Assembly (NCBI GenBank): GCA_946894095.1
Contig: OX335661.1
Coordinates: forward strand, 17,390,665-17,454,664
Direction of reading: 5' to 3'
Length of the DNA: 64,000 nt
DNA from: Incurvaria masculella
Lineage: Eukaryota; Arthropoda; Insecta; Lepidoptera; Incurvariidae
Position numbers and translations under genes: made by a program. The notes beneath the pieces are model-generated. The model was not told the origin of the DNA. It saw only the letters and a list, made by a program, of their open reading frames with translations, and searched no databases. Shown one piece after another: positions 24,803-36,354 of the stretch; the first letter of the stretch is position 1, and every line of letters begins with the position of its first letter.

Positions 24803-24971
24803 CTCTCTTCAAAATTTAACGTGTGGTATTTGGACGACGGTTGCCTTTCGGACAAAGCAGATATCGTTTTAAATGATGCTAGAATATTGCTCAGTAAATT
24901 TAAAGAACTAGGTGTAGAACTAAATTCTTCAAAATGCGAAATATATTTCTTACCTTCAGTAAATGCATTAA

Positions 24972-25369
24972 GGCGCTAGGACTAGCCAACTACTCCAGAC
25001 TGATAATGGATTGTTAATATTTTTTGATTCCATCATTTATTTAAATAATAATAAATAATAAAAAAGTTGATTTTTCTCATTAGAAATCTGAAAGTAATTC
25101 GATTTCTAGATATAATCAAATACAGCATATATGCATAAACAAAAAATTCCATTTGCTTTTACATTTCTACATTTAGTCAAAAAAGTTCGGAAATGGACAA
25201 CGTTTCCGCAATTAATTTTGTATAGAAAAAGGAAACATACATTAACGAAAATAGGTTGATTCCTAGACAAGGAATCATATATTGTAAGAATGACACTTCT
25301 AATCGTCAGACTTAGTTACTTAACTTGGGGTGCCTCGTCTAACTTTGCGATTTGGCTAGTACCAGGGCC
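24972..25369. mobile_element. TTAA-flanked MITE family 1, copy B
   Basis: 398 bp, flanked on both sides by TTAA (24968-24971 and 25370-25373), with inverted ends GGCGCTAGGACTAGCCAA and TTGGCTAGTACCAGGGCC. It interrupts the reverse transcriptase frame between the codons for Ala-Leu and Arg-Lys; a single TTAA restores the reading. Confidence 0.92.
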
Positions 25370-26256
25370 TTAAGGAAAACTGAAATATTAAAAATATTAC
25401 ATTTCATTTTACCTGAAACGAAAATATTGCATGGAAGTGACCTATTCTTACGTGGTTCTCCTTTGGTGAATGATTCTATGGAAACATTTATAATATCGAA
25501 ATCGCAGCCTTTTGAACTTGTAACCCACAAATTAAAAAACCTTGTACCACACGTTACCCTGCTTTTACTACGTTTTTGTTTTGGAATTCCACGCATGGTT
25601 TATTTTTTAAGATCCAGTCCATTTTGGTTAAGACAAGATTTCCTTTTACACTACGACACGGAGCTTAAATCCACAGTGGAAACTACTTTAAATATTAAAT
25701 TTGATAGCAATTCGTGGAAACAAGCCACATTGCCAATAGATTTTGGAGGTATAGGCATAAGAAAAGCCTCCGACATTGCTCTTCCAGCCTTCATCTCATC
25801 CGCAATTGCTGGTATGGATCTCATAGGGAAAATACTTTATCCATCACTAGGTAGTGATTTTGAGACCCACCACTTGCACGAGGCTGTGGAGCACTGGAAA
25901 GGTATCTGTCCAGGTGTTGATGTCCCCACAAATAGGAAGGTTCAACGCAAATGGGACACGCCTTTCATAAATATTGTAAAAAATGAATTGTTAGAATGTA
26001 GGTCGGAGATTGATCGAGCGCGTCTTTTGGCAGGCCTAGAACCGGAGTCGGGCGCCTGGCTTAAAGCGTACCCAGCACCTGGTTTGGGTACGCTACTCGA
26101 TAAACATACCCTACGAGTAGCCGTCGCGATACGGGTGGGTGCCAAGGTGTGTCCACCCCATATTTGCACATGTGGAGCAAGTGTTGACTGCTTCGGTCTC
26201 TATGGTCTGTTTTGTCAAAGAAGTGCTGGTCGTATATCCCGTCATTGCAGCATTAA

Positions 26257-27418
26257 TCTAATCTAATCTAATAAATAATATAAAGGGGAAAGTTTGTAAT
26301 AATGGATGGATGGATGGATGGATGGATGGATGGATGGATGGATGGATGGATGTTTGTTACTCTTTCACGTAAAAACTACTGAATGGATTCTAATGAAACT
26401 TTACAATAATATAGCTTATACATCAGAATAACACATAGGCTACAATTTATGTGCCCATGGGCTTTAGAACTTTCACGGGGCTGCGAAAACGATGCCGGTA
26501 GCGATACTTCACACTAGGGGGAGCGGGGCCGGGGGCGGTGGCGGGGAGCGGCGGCGGCGGGGGGAGGGCAGACGTCGTGACTGTTTGGTGTCCGTTTGGC
26601 GAATTTTCAAGGCACTAGCGATTTGTAAAACTTAGTACATGTACATTTAACTACCCGGGAATTAAGATTGGCTAAATAGAATTCAGTTCCGCTTACGCTA
26701 AGATGGGGCTGTCATACAAACTGCAATGCTATGCACGGCTCTTTGCGGCGGCAGCGCTTACTTTTACTGAAGTACGGCTTAGTATTTCCTGCAACTTTAG
26801 GACTACTTGGCATCACGCTAAATCGCCGGAGGAGCGACCAACAGAATAAAATCCTTGAGTACCAATTACTCGATTTAGATGTGCATTGTATCTACGTCTA
26901 GCCTGATTCTACTAAAAACTTATAGATTACATAATATAACGCTTCATTACCAGAAGGGTAAGTAGTGAGTCTTAAAGTAACTTAACATGCGAACCACTTA
27001 CCTGATTTATATGCGTATTTTATCAATGTATAGCATCTCTGGGAGCAGTCAGGTTCGAGATGGGTTACTGTTTTCGATGTTGAGGCTGGCTGTGGGTTGG
27101 AGTCCACGCAAAACTTACCTACGTTACACGTTACTTCCTAGGTAAGCAATGTAGCAGTGAAAGTGCAGAAAGGTTCTCGCGGCAAATGTTTTTTTTTTAA
27201 ATAGCCACCAAACGTCAACGAAGCTCTAAATGGGAATTATTGGATGTTTCTCATTAAATCATGCTATTTCGGCTCGAACGATCTTGATTAAATTTGGTAC
27301 ATGGATACATTGTCCTGGACCAGTTTGACCCTATTTTGGACCAGTCATGTGGGCTACTTTTTATCCATGAGATAATTTAGCCGACACTAACCCGAGCGGA
27401 GCCGGGTACCGCAGCTAG
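26257..27418 (+). mobile_element. Non-autonomous Helitron, 1162 bp
   Basis: It starts with TCTAATCTAATC at 26257 and ends in CTAG at 27415-27418. It lies between host A (26256) and T (27419), the A^T target used by Helitrons, with no target duplication. A GCGG...CCGC hairpin lies just before CTAG. It carries a (GGAT)n microsatellite at about 26302-26351 and no Rep/helicase frame. Removing it restores the split Asn codon of the host reverse transcriptase frame. Confidence 0.88.
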
Positions 27419-27905
27419 TAACATCATAAAACGCTCCTTGGCGTCTGTTAACATACCATGTATTACTGAGCCACCAGGCATAAGCCGTAATGACGGGAAG
27501 AGACCGGATGGAATGACCTTGGAACCATGGAGTCGAGGCAGACCTTTGGTATGGGATGCGACATGCGTCGATACCTTGGCACCGTCCCATGTGCACGACA
27601 CATCCCGAGTGGCCGGAGCGGCCGCGACAAAGGCAGCCATTCTTAAAGTGTCTAAGTACACATCGCTGCTTGAGCGTTTTGAATTTCAGCCTTTCGCCGT
27701 CGAGACCTTTGGACCGTAGTCACCGGACGCTAAGGCTTTTGCAGATGACATCGGAAAACTCCTAGTGGAGAAGTCTGGCGATTGTCGTGCAAAAACCTTT
27801 TTTGTCCGAAGAATCGCTCTTGAAATTCAAAGAGGTAACGCGGCGAGTGTTCTGGGCACTTTGGGGCAAACATCGGCTGCCTTCAATGAAATATTTTATC
27901 TTTAA

Positions 27906-28450
27906 CCCAACATATTTCATTGGATCGCTCTCCGATCCACATTTTTCTTTAGTTTTAGTTTTATTTTTTTAATTTTACTTTTAGATGTTAATAAGTATTA
28001 AATAAATATCTGTACTTGTGAAAATATAATACTCAGGCTAGTGTTGCCAACATCTTCTCATTTTTAAGACGAGGCATCAGAATATACCCTGATTATTCCT
28101 TAATACACTAAAATATTATTTAAATACTTTACATGATGCTACCTTGCCTCAAATATTACGATGGCTTTTTCCAAAAGAATGATTCACATAAGATTACCTA
28201 TTAATTTGTCATTGTAATTTACTATAGTAATTGAGAGTTTCCTCTTTATGACCAGTAGTTATCTATCAATGAATTTGCAAACATCAAAGAAATAAAAAAT
28301 TACAAAGGGCAGAAAACAAAATATTGTTGACCGATCCGAGTGTGTTATTTACATTGAATGGAGGAAACAAAGCTATTACTGATTATAAATTAACTCGCAC
28401 GGTTACTTTACTGTTAATTTTACGCGAACGTAAACAATATTGACGCTTAC
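27906..28450. other. Intron sequence of esterase II
   Basis: AT-rich, no feature recognised. Confidence 0.5.
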
Positions 28451-28899
28451 CGATAGTTAAATGTCACCACTAATATGCCTTTAGAAACCAGATACTCTGG
28501 TCCGTAGATATCGGCATCAGCGGATCCCATGCCGAATGCTCCCCCGTGTATGAACACCAACACGGGCAGCCGACTCGTGTGTACCTCACCTTCGGGTACA
28601 TGGACGTTCGCGTGGATACATTCCTCGCTCATGCCACTCGGCTTCATTAGTGGGCCGAAAAGAATATCCGTTTGCATACAAACGTCGCCTTCGTTGAGGG
28701 CGTCATAAACGCCTTGCCAAGGCTCTAGCGGTTCTAGTGGCTGAAAAAAGATTAAACAATAAATAAGGTTGAACAAAGTTATTTCTTTTCAAGCGAGCGG
28801 GGTGATCTTCTAGGGGTTGAGCAGAAAGTAGCCTAAATACCGGCTCCTATTGGCACAGCCTGATACCCCATCTAACCCAATGAGGCTGAAGTTGTAGAC

Positions 28900-29165
28900 A
28901 ATGATGAGGACACGGTATTGTACCTCGGTAGCTATTGTAGTTGCCGACGTCGGCTGGTTGGATGTATCCTCGCACCGCCTGTCCTCAGTATCCTATAGTT
29001 GTGGACAAGGATGAGGGTCAAAAATTACAAGGTGATCGGACCTTGAAGCGGCGTTCTGCGACGGGCTGCTGGGCATACGGGATACCTCGGTAGCTAGTGT
29101 AGTTGCCGACGTCGGCTGGTTGGATGTATCCTCGCACCAGGCCCGTGTCCAACCTGTCTACCGCC
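28900..29165 (-). pseudogene. Two further copies of exon 2 of esterase II
   Basis: Copy at about 29047-29165: LDTGLVRGYIQPADVGNY followed by TSYRGIPYAQQPVAERRFK with a donor; intact in its 3' two-thirds but lacking the original acceptor side. A third copy at about 28915-28990 is shorter and stops before the end of the exon. Together with 29228-29385 this gives three tandem exon-2 copies about 180 bp apart. Confidence 0.8.
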
Positions 29166-29385
29166 TGTCCTCAGTATCCTACAGTTGTGGACAGAGATGA
29201 GGGTCAAAAGTGACAAGGCGATCGGACCTTGAAGCGGCGCTCTGCGACGGGCTGCTGGGCATACGGGATACCTCGGTAGCTAGTGTAGTTGCCGACGTCA
29301 GCTGGTCGGATGTAGCCTCGCACCAGCCCCGTGTCCAGCTGCACCGTCAGCTCTGATGCCCACTGGCTCCGGCAGTACAAACAAT

Positions 29386-30069
29386 CTGCCCGACACACGT
29401 AATAACCATGAAGAGTTTTCCTGAGTTAAAGTTCAGGCAAATGGATCATTAACAAAATCACGTTATAAGATCAACCCCGGTTCATATAGCAACCTTGCCG
29501 CATTTAAAGTGACGGATACGGTGGCAATTTGCCGGATTCAAGTGTGGCAAATACAAAGATTTGTAAACAATTTATATTTGGTCGAATAGAGTTAGTCTTT
29601 GGCCATGGAAACCAGCCCGACCGAAAGTTCTGTGTCCCTCTGAATATAAATACTTTTAATGTCGTATTAAAAGTTGATTATGAAGATTCTCAAATTCCGA
29701 AAAAAAATGTTGCAAGCGACAAGCATTTACACCACGGGTTTACACCGATAGACGCGACAGTCTCACGCATTTTTACTGTCCCGTCGCAGACAGCAAAGAT
29801 GGGCGCTTATTGTCTGGCTCTGTGTCTGTTGATCACACGTATATTGTCCCGAAGTGTTATCATATTAACGGTGGTTTGATAATTCTGAAAATAAAATACG
29901 AACATAGGCAGCATTACCTAGTTATGCACCACCTAATTTACTATTGCTCAACACATCAGACTTTTTGAGAAAAAGCTAAATATCAGGCGATTTATTCATC
30001 ATTTTGATCCGGCGAGGGCGATTCCTCGGCACGTGAACACGTTCACCCTTGACCGGTTTTTCGTATTAA
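29386..30069. other. Intron 1 of esterase II, left part
   Basis: No coding or repeat feature recognised. The 116-aa open frame at 29529-29879 has no recognisable family. Confidence 0.45.
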
Positions 30070-30700
30070 GGTGGCCCAACCCGGCGGGCTTAACTCATTT
30101 GCGGGCACGGTACAAAATCGTGCTGTTGCGCTCAGGGACCCTCTCTGTTTCAAAGAATAAGACAGGCTCCGTGATGAGCAAGATGCAACATGTCCACAAA
30201 AAAGACAATGTGCATAGCGTATGATTTGGTACGATTTACGAAAATTCTAATTTCAAAACGACTTATAGCTAAAAGTAAACCACGACCGCTGTAGTCAAAA
30301 ATCTAACAAAAACCAAATAGATAGACCTAGAGGAGATATTTTATTTATAATGCACATACTATATTCTCTATTTAGTTTAATTTGTTTTATGTTCATTACT
30401 CCAAATAGATTATAAATCTTGATTAAATAAGCTATGTCTGATGACTAATCTTCTTAAGATGTTCTTACTTTATCATTGCGTAATACACCTCCAAAGTTAA
30501 TGTATAAAGCGCGCGAAAAATTCCAACTTTCGGACCTTATAACTCAGACGCCAAACACAATTTTACAATGCCAATAGTCATCAGACATCTAGTTCGATCA
30601 AATAAAGCTATTTTGAGCAAAATTTTGGATCTCTGACAAGAAATATGGGCGTGATTTTCTTTCCCCTTTTGTATGGGGAGATGAGCGGGATGGGGCCACC
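30070..30700. mobile_element. TTAA-flanked MITE family 2, copy A
   Basis: 631 bp between TTAA at 30066-30069 and 30701-30704, with ends GGTGGCCCAACCCG and GGGATGGGGCCACC. It is an inverted-orientation partner of 58784-59326 (shared interior includes the ACTTATAGCTAAAAGTAAAC block). It has no coding capacity and looks like a piggyBac-type passenger. Confidence 0.9.
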
Positions 30701-31220
30701 TTAAGCTCAGGAACAAAATATTTTTAAATGTAAATTAGGTTGTTTGTATATTGAATACGTAAATTATGTGAATATAAAATCTGGTCTTGCAGTTTACTTG
30801 CAGCCTCGGCTGGCATAGATTCTTCTGGAACAAGCCTGAACATATACGAAAACTTCTACAGGAGCGCCTTCTCTTGACAATGATATTCTTATCTCTTTTT
30901 CCATCGGAGTGGCTTACTTCCTGGTGCCTCTAGTCTAGCTTAGGAATAATACAATTATGTTTGCCACAATGACAGCATTGAAGTTCTTTATATTTTATAG
31001 TTTATTCTTGAAGATACGAGAATTAAAATAGATTCAATAAAAATAAAATAGTTTGATAGAACAAGGGTATACAAGCATACTTACACACATGTTAAAGGTG
31101 TTCCCAATGGCAGTGGGCAAGGTGACTTGTTACATGCTTATAATTAATATTATTCTTAACCACATAACAACATTCCAAGTGTTACGGTTCACTACAATAT
31201 TTACCTTTCAAGAGCAGCGC

Positions 31221-32519
31221 CTGAAAAAAATTATATCAATTTGTAATGTAGTCCAATGATAACGATTAAACAAAATGGAGATAGTTTAGAAATAAATGTA
31301 TCTTCTTTACCATAAAAATATAAAAACCAGATCTTTCTAAATGAGATATACTTTCATGTATGTAATTTTTCGACCATATCTAAGAGCTTTCCAGGGGTAC
31401 TGATTTTTTTAAACTTCCCGTTACCGCGATGGGGCGAAGGTATCATCAGGTATCGGCGCTAGGAGCACTTCGTTCCCGCGCACCTCCGGAGCCCTTCATC
31501 AAATGGCAACACAGGTTTGGATGTAACAACACCCTCCGGGTACTCACCGCGGCGTACAACACTACGCACGGCTTCATCTTCGAAGATTCCGCGTCCTCAC
31601 TGCCCGACAACTTCATTTATAAGTCAGTGTCAATCTAACTGTCAGACACTGTATGATTATGTATTTTTTACTTAAATTTAATCGCATATCACACTAATGT
31701 TACGAAGGTAGCATGTTCATCACGGCCACATCTACAATACATGATGTATAAACCGGATATATTTCTTCACGGTCAACTAGTTTTCTTCCACAATCTGTCG
31801 TCCCATAACACAATATGTCTAATTTTATCTTTACATTATTTTTTCAAGAAAGAGTTTTTTTATGTCACACATCTTTTACATTAATTTAAGGTAGGCGATG
31901 TTTTATGGAGCCTGACATGGATGGCTACATAACTACCGTGATGGTATTATTAATTTAATTTATTTATTCAACTTCTGGTAATCAAACTACACTAAGGGCC
32001 GAGTGCACGAAAGTACAAACAATCAAAATCAACGTCAACGTATGATTAACACAGTATGGACAGTATGGAAGGTACTCCATTCGGTTTAGTAAAAGTAACG
32101 TGTTTGAACATTGATTTACTCAGCCGTCTCTTCATGCAATCGGGGCTAAGTAAGTCAGTTCACAATTTGATTGATCCGCGGATTTGATCAACTCGTTGAA
32201 GAAGAACCCTGCAAATATACTACACTGGTCTATAAGTTTATTATTGATTTTTTCGTCTACATCAGAGGTTCTTGATCTTTTGGTGGTCTGTCTTACCAAC
32301 TGTTTGGAGGTACGAGTAATATACTGTAAAGCTAAATGAATAATGCTTGTCAATTTGTTCAAAGCCCAAATTTCCCTTTACAGAGCAAAGCAAATTATTT
32401 TAATGCTATTTTTATGAGTGCATACAATCTGTGCTTCTGAATCCTTGGTTCAGTGCTACTCAAACATCAGAAGCGCCGAGAGCCCTTGCTTGCAGCCAGA
32501 AAAATAACGATTTTAATTA
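31221..32519. other. Intergenic DNA upstream of esterase II
   Basis: Contains a SINE 3' fragment (about 31905-31945) and a 69-aa frame at 31429-31638 with unrecognised sequence. The promoter and ATG exon of esterase II should lie here but were not identified. Confidence 0.45.
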
Positions 32520-32990
32520 AAAATAACGGAGCCTTTAAAGCTTTAGAAATTGAGTATAATGTTATTTTTAGCACACTATCGGTCAATAATTAGATTCGGC
32601 CTGTTAAACCCACAAAAGTTTTCTCTTTCGACTTTGTTGATCCATAACTCGATTTTGGCGATAAATGCACTGAGTTTATCTTCATATCGTTCCCTGCAAC
32701 TTCAAATTTCCCGACCCTTGCAAGTGAAAGTTCAATCTATGGTATAAATAAGTTGTTTAAAAAATCGCTAAATATTCTAAATGTTTTTTAAATATGGATT
32801 TACCGAGCAATTCCAGCATTTCTTTGTTCTCCTCAGTCAAGAATGTCTCTCTTAGTTCGTACAACCTGGACAGCATGTTTCCTTTGGAAAAAGCCAACGC
32901 ACTTTCGAGTAATTGACAGCATTGTGAAACTTCAGAGAAGATTGATCACATTCTTGCGCAAAACAAGGACTACATTTTTATTTTGTCAAC
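32520..32990 (-). pseudogene. Probable hAT/ZBED-type transposase relic
   Basis: On the minus strand, frame-shifted pieces read SKVRWL, then GNMLSRLYELRETFLTEENK and LSAFIAKIELWINKVERENF. These resemble the C-terminal half of hAT-derived ZBED/GTF2I-repeat-like proteins (pattern VRWLSRGxVLxRxxELR). Heavily decayed; further pieces may extend to about 32140. Judged by pattern only. Confidence 0.45.
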
Positions 32991-33338
32991 AACTTGTTTT
33001 TCAATACCGTTAGAATTTATTTATTTCCTAATCATACAAGGTATTTTCACATTAAGATTCACGGATTATGTTGATTTGGCAATACATTTTATAATTTTGA
33101 ACAATTATGGAATTTTTTTTTTTCAGAGATTGTCTAACTTGGTTTGTCTGTGTCCAATCTCGTACTTCCGATTCTCGGAAGCCAGAAATGGCATATCTAA
33201 AGAGGCAATGTAGTTGTGTGAAAAGGCAGGGCAACCGTGCAAAAAAAGGCCAAGCTCGGCCGTAAAAAACAATCAAATATAAATAGACCAAGTTTAAAAT
33301 ATTTTCTGGGGTAAAATTTAACTGCAATAACGTTTACG

Positions 33339-33590
33339 CTACTAGCTACTAAGCTCAGTGGTCCGGGGACTTCCCTTTTTTACCTCAATTTTGGGTTTAA
33401 ACCCCGCCCCGTTCATGCACCAATTTCTTTTTCTGAAATGGATAAATGCATTTCACCTCGAAGATGGTCGAAACGGCAATTAATATTCTTCAATTTAGCC
33501 GAGTAACACCAGCTCGTGGCAAGGCACCTAGTTCTGATGTTGTGTGTTAGTAGGTGTGTTGGCCATCGATGTCCAGTTCCATAAAAATAA
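33339..33590 (+). mobile_element. tRNA-derived SINE, diverged copy
   Basis: Shows the A-box-like CTAAGCTCAGTGGTCCGG and B-box-like GGGTTTAAACCCCG, then a body sharing GAAGATGGTCGAAACGGCAA with the other SINEs. Confidence 0.6.
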
Positions 33591-33737
33591 CTTGTTGACT
33601 TTATTTAAAATGCTGTGTAAGGATGGAGGTGGTGAACTCTGTCACGAAAATTGAAAGGACATGGCTTCACAGTTAATTAAAACGTACTGGTAGCCTAATA
33701 TCGCTCTATTAAGGGTGAGCCGCATTTTAGGCAAAAT

Positions 33738-33985
33738 ACTCTAGGAACTAGGTGGTAGGGTTTAAGCCCGCCCGGGTTGGTACCATCGCATTGGATGAAA
33801 AGATGGTCGAAGCGGCAAAGAAAAATTGTCCGTGTTTTCCATCCAGTTCAATGTAGCCGTGCTCATAAAGGGAAGGTCCTGGCATGGCACCTAATTCCTT
33901 CGGGAATGTGGTCTATTGGGCTAATATCATAACGGTAGTCCATGTCAGGTCGCATAAAAAAAATAAAAAATAAAAAAAAACTCTT
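33738..33985 (+). mobile_element. SINE, 5'-truncated copy
   Basis: Near-identical to 11508-11748 (shared GTTGGTACCATCGCATTGGA and GGGAAGGTCCTGGCATGGCA), ending in an A-rich tail. Confidence 0.8.
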
Positions 33986-35422
33986 CTGATGTTCTTCCAG
34001 TTTTATTTTAAACATTTTCATTCGATTCAAGATGTACTAGCTAAAAAGATCATCGAAGAATTGGACGAGATCTTCCTTGACGCTATGTTGGATCCCTAGT
34101 GTGGTGTTGACGTTGATATTTAGCTGCTCGTCCGTCGTGAACCGTGAACCGTGGCCACTCACTCGCATTCGGCGTCGGCTCGCTGTAACAACAGACAATA
34201 ACCTTTAAGAACTAGACGACATCCATTAGATATCCTCTACACATCAACAGATGCATTGGCATCTGCGGATGCATTCGCCGACGTGTAGACAGGGGAATTT
34301 TCTCGACTGCAGTATATATTTACGATGGGAACCGACGATTCGCGAAAAACACAAAGTAGTTCAAGGTTACCACTAGCTATATCTGTGGAAGCGAGGGAAC
34401 GCTAAATGATTTGGTTTAAATAATTTATTTTAAAGCAGTTTATCGAAATATCAAAAATATTTGATAGAAAATAAAACATCAGGAAACTACATTAATCACT
34501 TACTTGTTTCGGGTAAAATTCACGAATGAAGAAGTCATGAACTCCTCAACCAATTCATCTTTAGTCCCAGGCTCGATAGAAATTGAGGTCCATGAATTAA
34601 GTTTAAAAACGTAGGTCAAATCTTGCAAATGCATGGCTCCAAAAGTAACATTGGTGATTAAATCCTGCAACGGATGATAGTCTCCAACAAAGGAGAACTG
34701 GTATAAATACACGCTGGAATTTAAAAACTTCGCGTTCATTCTTGCCAACTTTAATGTTGGGTAAATAAACCAACTATCGGACGTGGCATTGAGAAAGTTG
34801 TTGAAGGTATCATTGCTAAACTCTTCATTTCCAAAATAACGAGTTTTTATCTTTGCAATTCGGTCCGCTAATTGGGAAGAGTCGGAGGCGAATTGCAGGC
34901 TCGGAGGTACAAGGAATTCCGGGTTAGTCTTTAAAAGGTTCATCACGTCGAGTGAACGGAATCTTGGAGCAAATGCTGTCACTTCCCTTTCTGTGTATCC
35001 AATGATCGTTGGAATATCACGGGATCTACCAGAAGAAACAATCTCGTGCGGATCTTCCGCAAGGAATGCTTCGATTCCATCAAACACCTTTTCCACTACT
35101 GGTTGAAACCTCAAAAATATAAACAGATCTTGGATTTCGGAAGTAGCCGCTAATCCGAATATCTTGCTCGCATTAGTCGATTGCAGAATTTCGAAAATCT
35201 TTTCTGAATCAGTTGAATTTATGCCCAGCTTTTCCAGCAGCAAGGCAGTTTGTTCGGCGGCATTTGCTGGAGAAGTAGTCACTCCGTTGCCACTCCGCTC
35301 ATCATAATGGCTCTGCAATAAAAGTAATGGAGGAATGGTAAAACACATTTAGCTGTGGCTTGTGATTTGCCCATGTATCAAAAAGGTACATAGCGATGTC
35401 CGAAATATCAGTATAGCTATAT

Positions 35423-36331
35423 TGTTCAGGACGACGATAGGATAGGATAGTTTTGTAAATATAATTTAATTAAGTTTGTAATAAGATTTATAAAGAATAA
35501 AATATAAGTATAGGATATTAAATATAGATAGTTATTAATGTTATTAGCCTTGTAAGATAGTTGTATTGATATTTGTAATTATTTTGTAACTAGTTTGTAT
35601 TTGCTTAGTTTTAGTATTATTCAATAAACTATACCGCAGACCATGTTTCACTGGAGCGATAGCTGAGATGTTCACTCGAGACGGAAAGCAAAAATATGAG
35701 TCATCGCAGAGTACCGTTATGATGAGTCACGCATAGCGGTACTCGGGCCGAGACGCGCGGGGGCGCTGTACGGAGCGATCCTATTGGCCGGCGGCCCAGC
35801 GCAAGGGGCGGGATGCGTGTCGCCGGCGGTCGCTCTGGCGCGATGATAAACCGCACGTTTCGGCCCAGAAAATCAGTTCGGGTTAGAGCTCCTACCAGGG
35901 TTCACCTAGAGTTGGCACCACTACCTTGAGCTTCGGTTCGGTTTTGGGAGAGCGCGAGTGTACACTCCGCCAGCCTTCCGATAGAGCACGGACGTGCCGG
36001 ACTGTTGAGCTTGCTCGCTGCCGGTGTCGTTGACGCAGCCAGAGGGTCTCGGTGGCCGGACTTTCGTCCGGACCGACTGGCTGTTCGTCCGTTGCTCTAG
36101 CGTGAGTGTACGCTCCGCTCAGGACCCTGGTACTACGTTCGCCCGTCTCGAGTGGGCGTCTCTGCGACTCGCTCCGGTGCGCACCGCCTGCGGTACCGTA
36201 GAGCAAGAAAAGAGTTGTTTCTATTTCGCGCGCCCCGCATCTCTTCCCGTGTGACCGCCGTCAGCGTCGAGACCCGGCGGATCGTCGAGGCAACCTGGAA
36301 GCACCGTCCTCCTGAGTTACGATCCTTCACA
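35423..36331 (+). repeat. 5' LTR of BEL copy 2
   Basis: 909 bp, TGTTCAGG...CCTTCACA, partner of 39304-40212. Confidence 0.95.
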
Positions 36332-36354
36332 TTGGTCCTTCGAGCCGGATCAAG

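Larger units (their letters stand above)
24803..27905 (+). pseudogene. Non-LTR-type reverse transcriptase with C-terminal endonuclease, split by two transposons
   Basis: A 5'-truncated relic in three pieces: 24803-24967, 25370-26256 and 27419-27905. Piece 1 has the RT catalytic box VWYLDDG. Piece 2 holds the thumb region and a Cys/His motif (CPPHICTCGASVDCFGLYG, then GRISRHC). Piece 3 has a restriction-enzyme-like endonuclease signature (DGKRPDGMT, then LVWDAT and DTLAPSHV). The pieces line up in one reading frame once a TTAA MITE and a Helitron are discounted. The only point lesion seen is a Trp-to-stop change at 27717-27719. It opposes esterase II inside that gene's intron. The exact clade is not assigned. 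Confidence 0.75.
21704..31220 (-). pseudogene. Secreted carboxylesterase II with a 1-nt frameshift near the C-terminus
   Basis: Same exon plan as gene III: micro-exon 31205-31220 (16 nt, ALLLK), 29228-29385, 28451-28740, 23457-23669, 22467-23277 and 21704-21842 (stop TAA; AATAAA on the minus strand at 21673-21678). It keeps FIHGGAFGMG, the AGQSAGG elbow, TDKEINS and HGAFHLQDMTY, so all catalytic residues are present. Exon 5 has one extra base near 22571-22575 (811 nt against 810 in gene III), which brings a stop just after the catalytic His region and removes about 90 residues. Exon 2 uses an acceptor 9 nt upstream of the ancestral one, whose AG is lost; this keeps phase. It is either a young pseudogene or a sequencing or assembly error in a short homopolymer. 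The intron between exons 3 and 4 carries nested transposons. Confidence 0.8.

Noticed and set aside
33052..33327. 91-aa minus-strand frame
   Set aside because: Low-complexity, AT-rich, with no support beyond being open.
34500..35348. Esterase I exon 5 as an independent gene starting at the Met near 35348
   Set aside because: That frame enters through intron sequence; exon 4's phase does not match it, and the paralogs show the true frame is the interrupted one.
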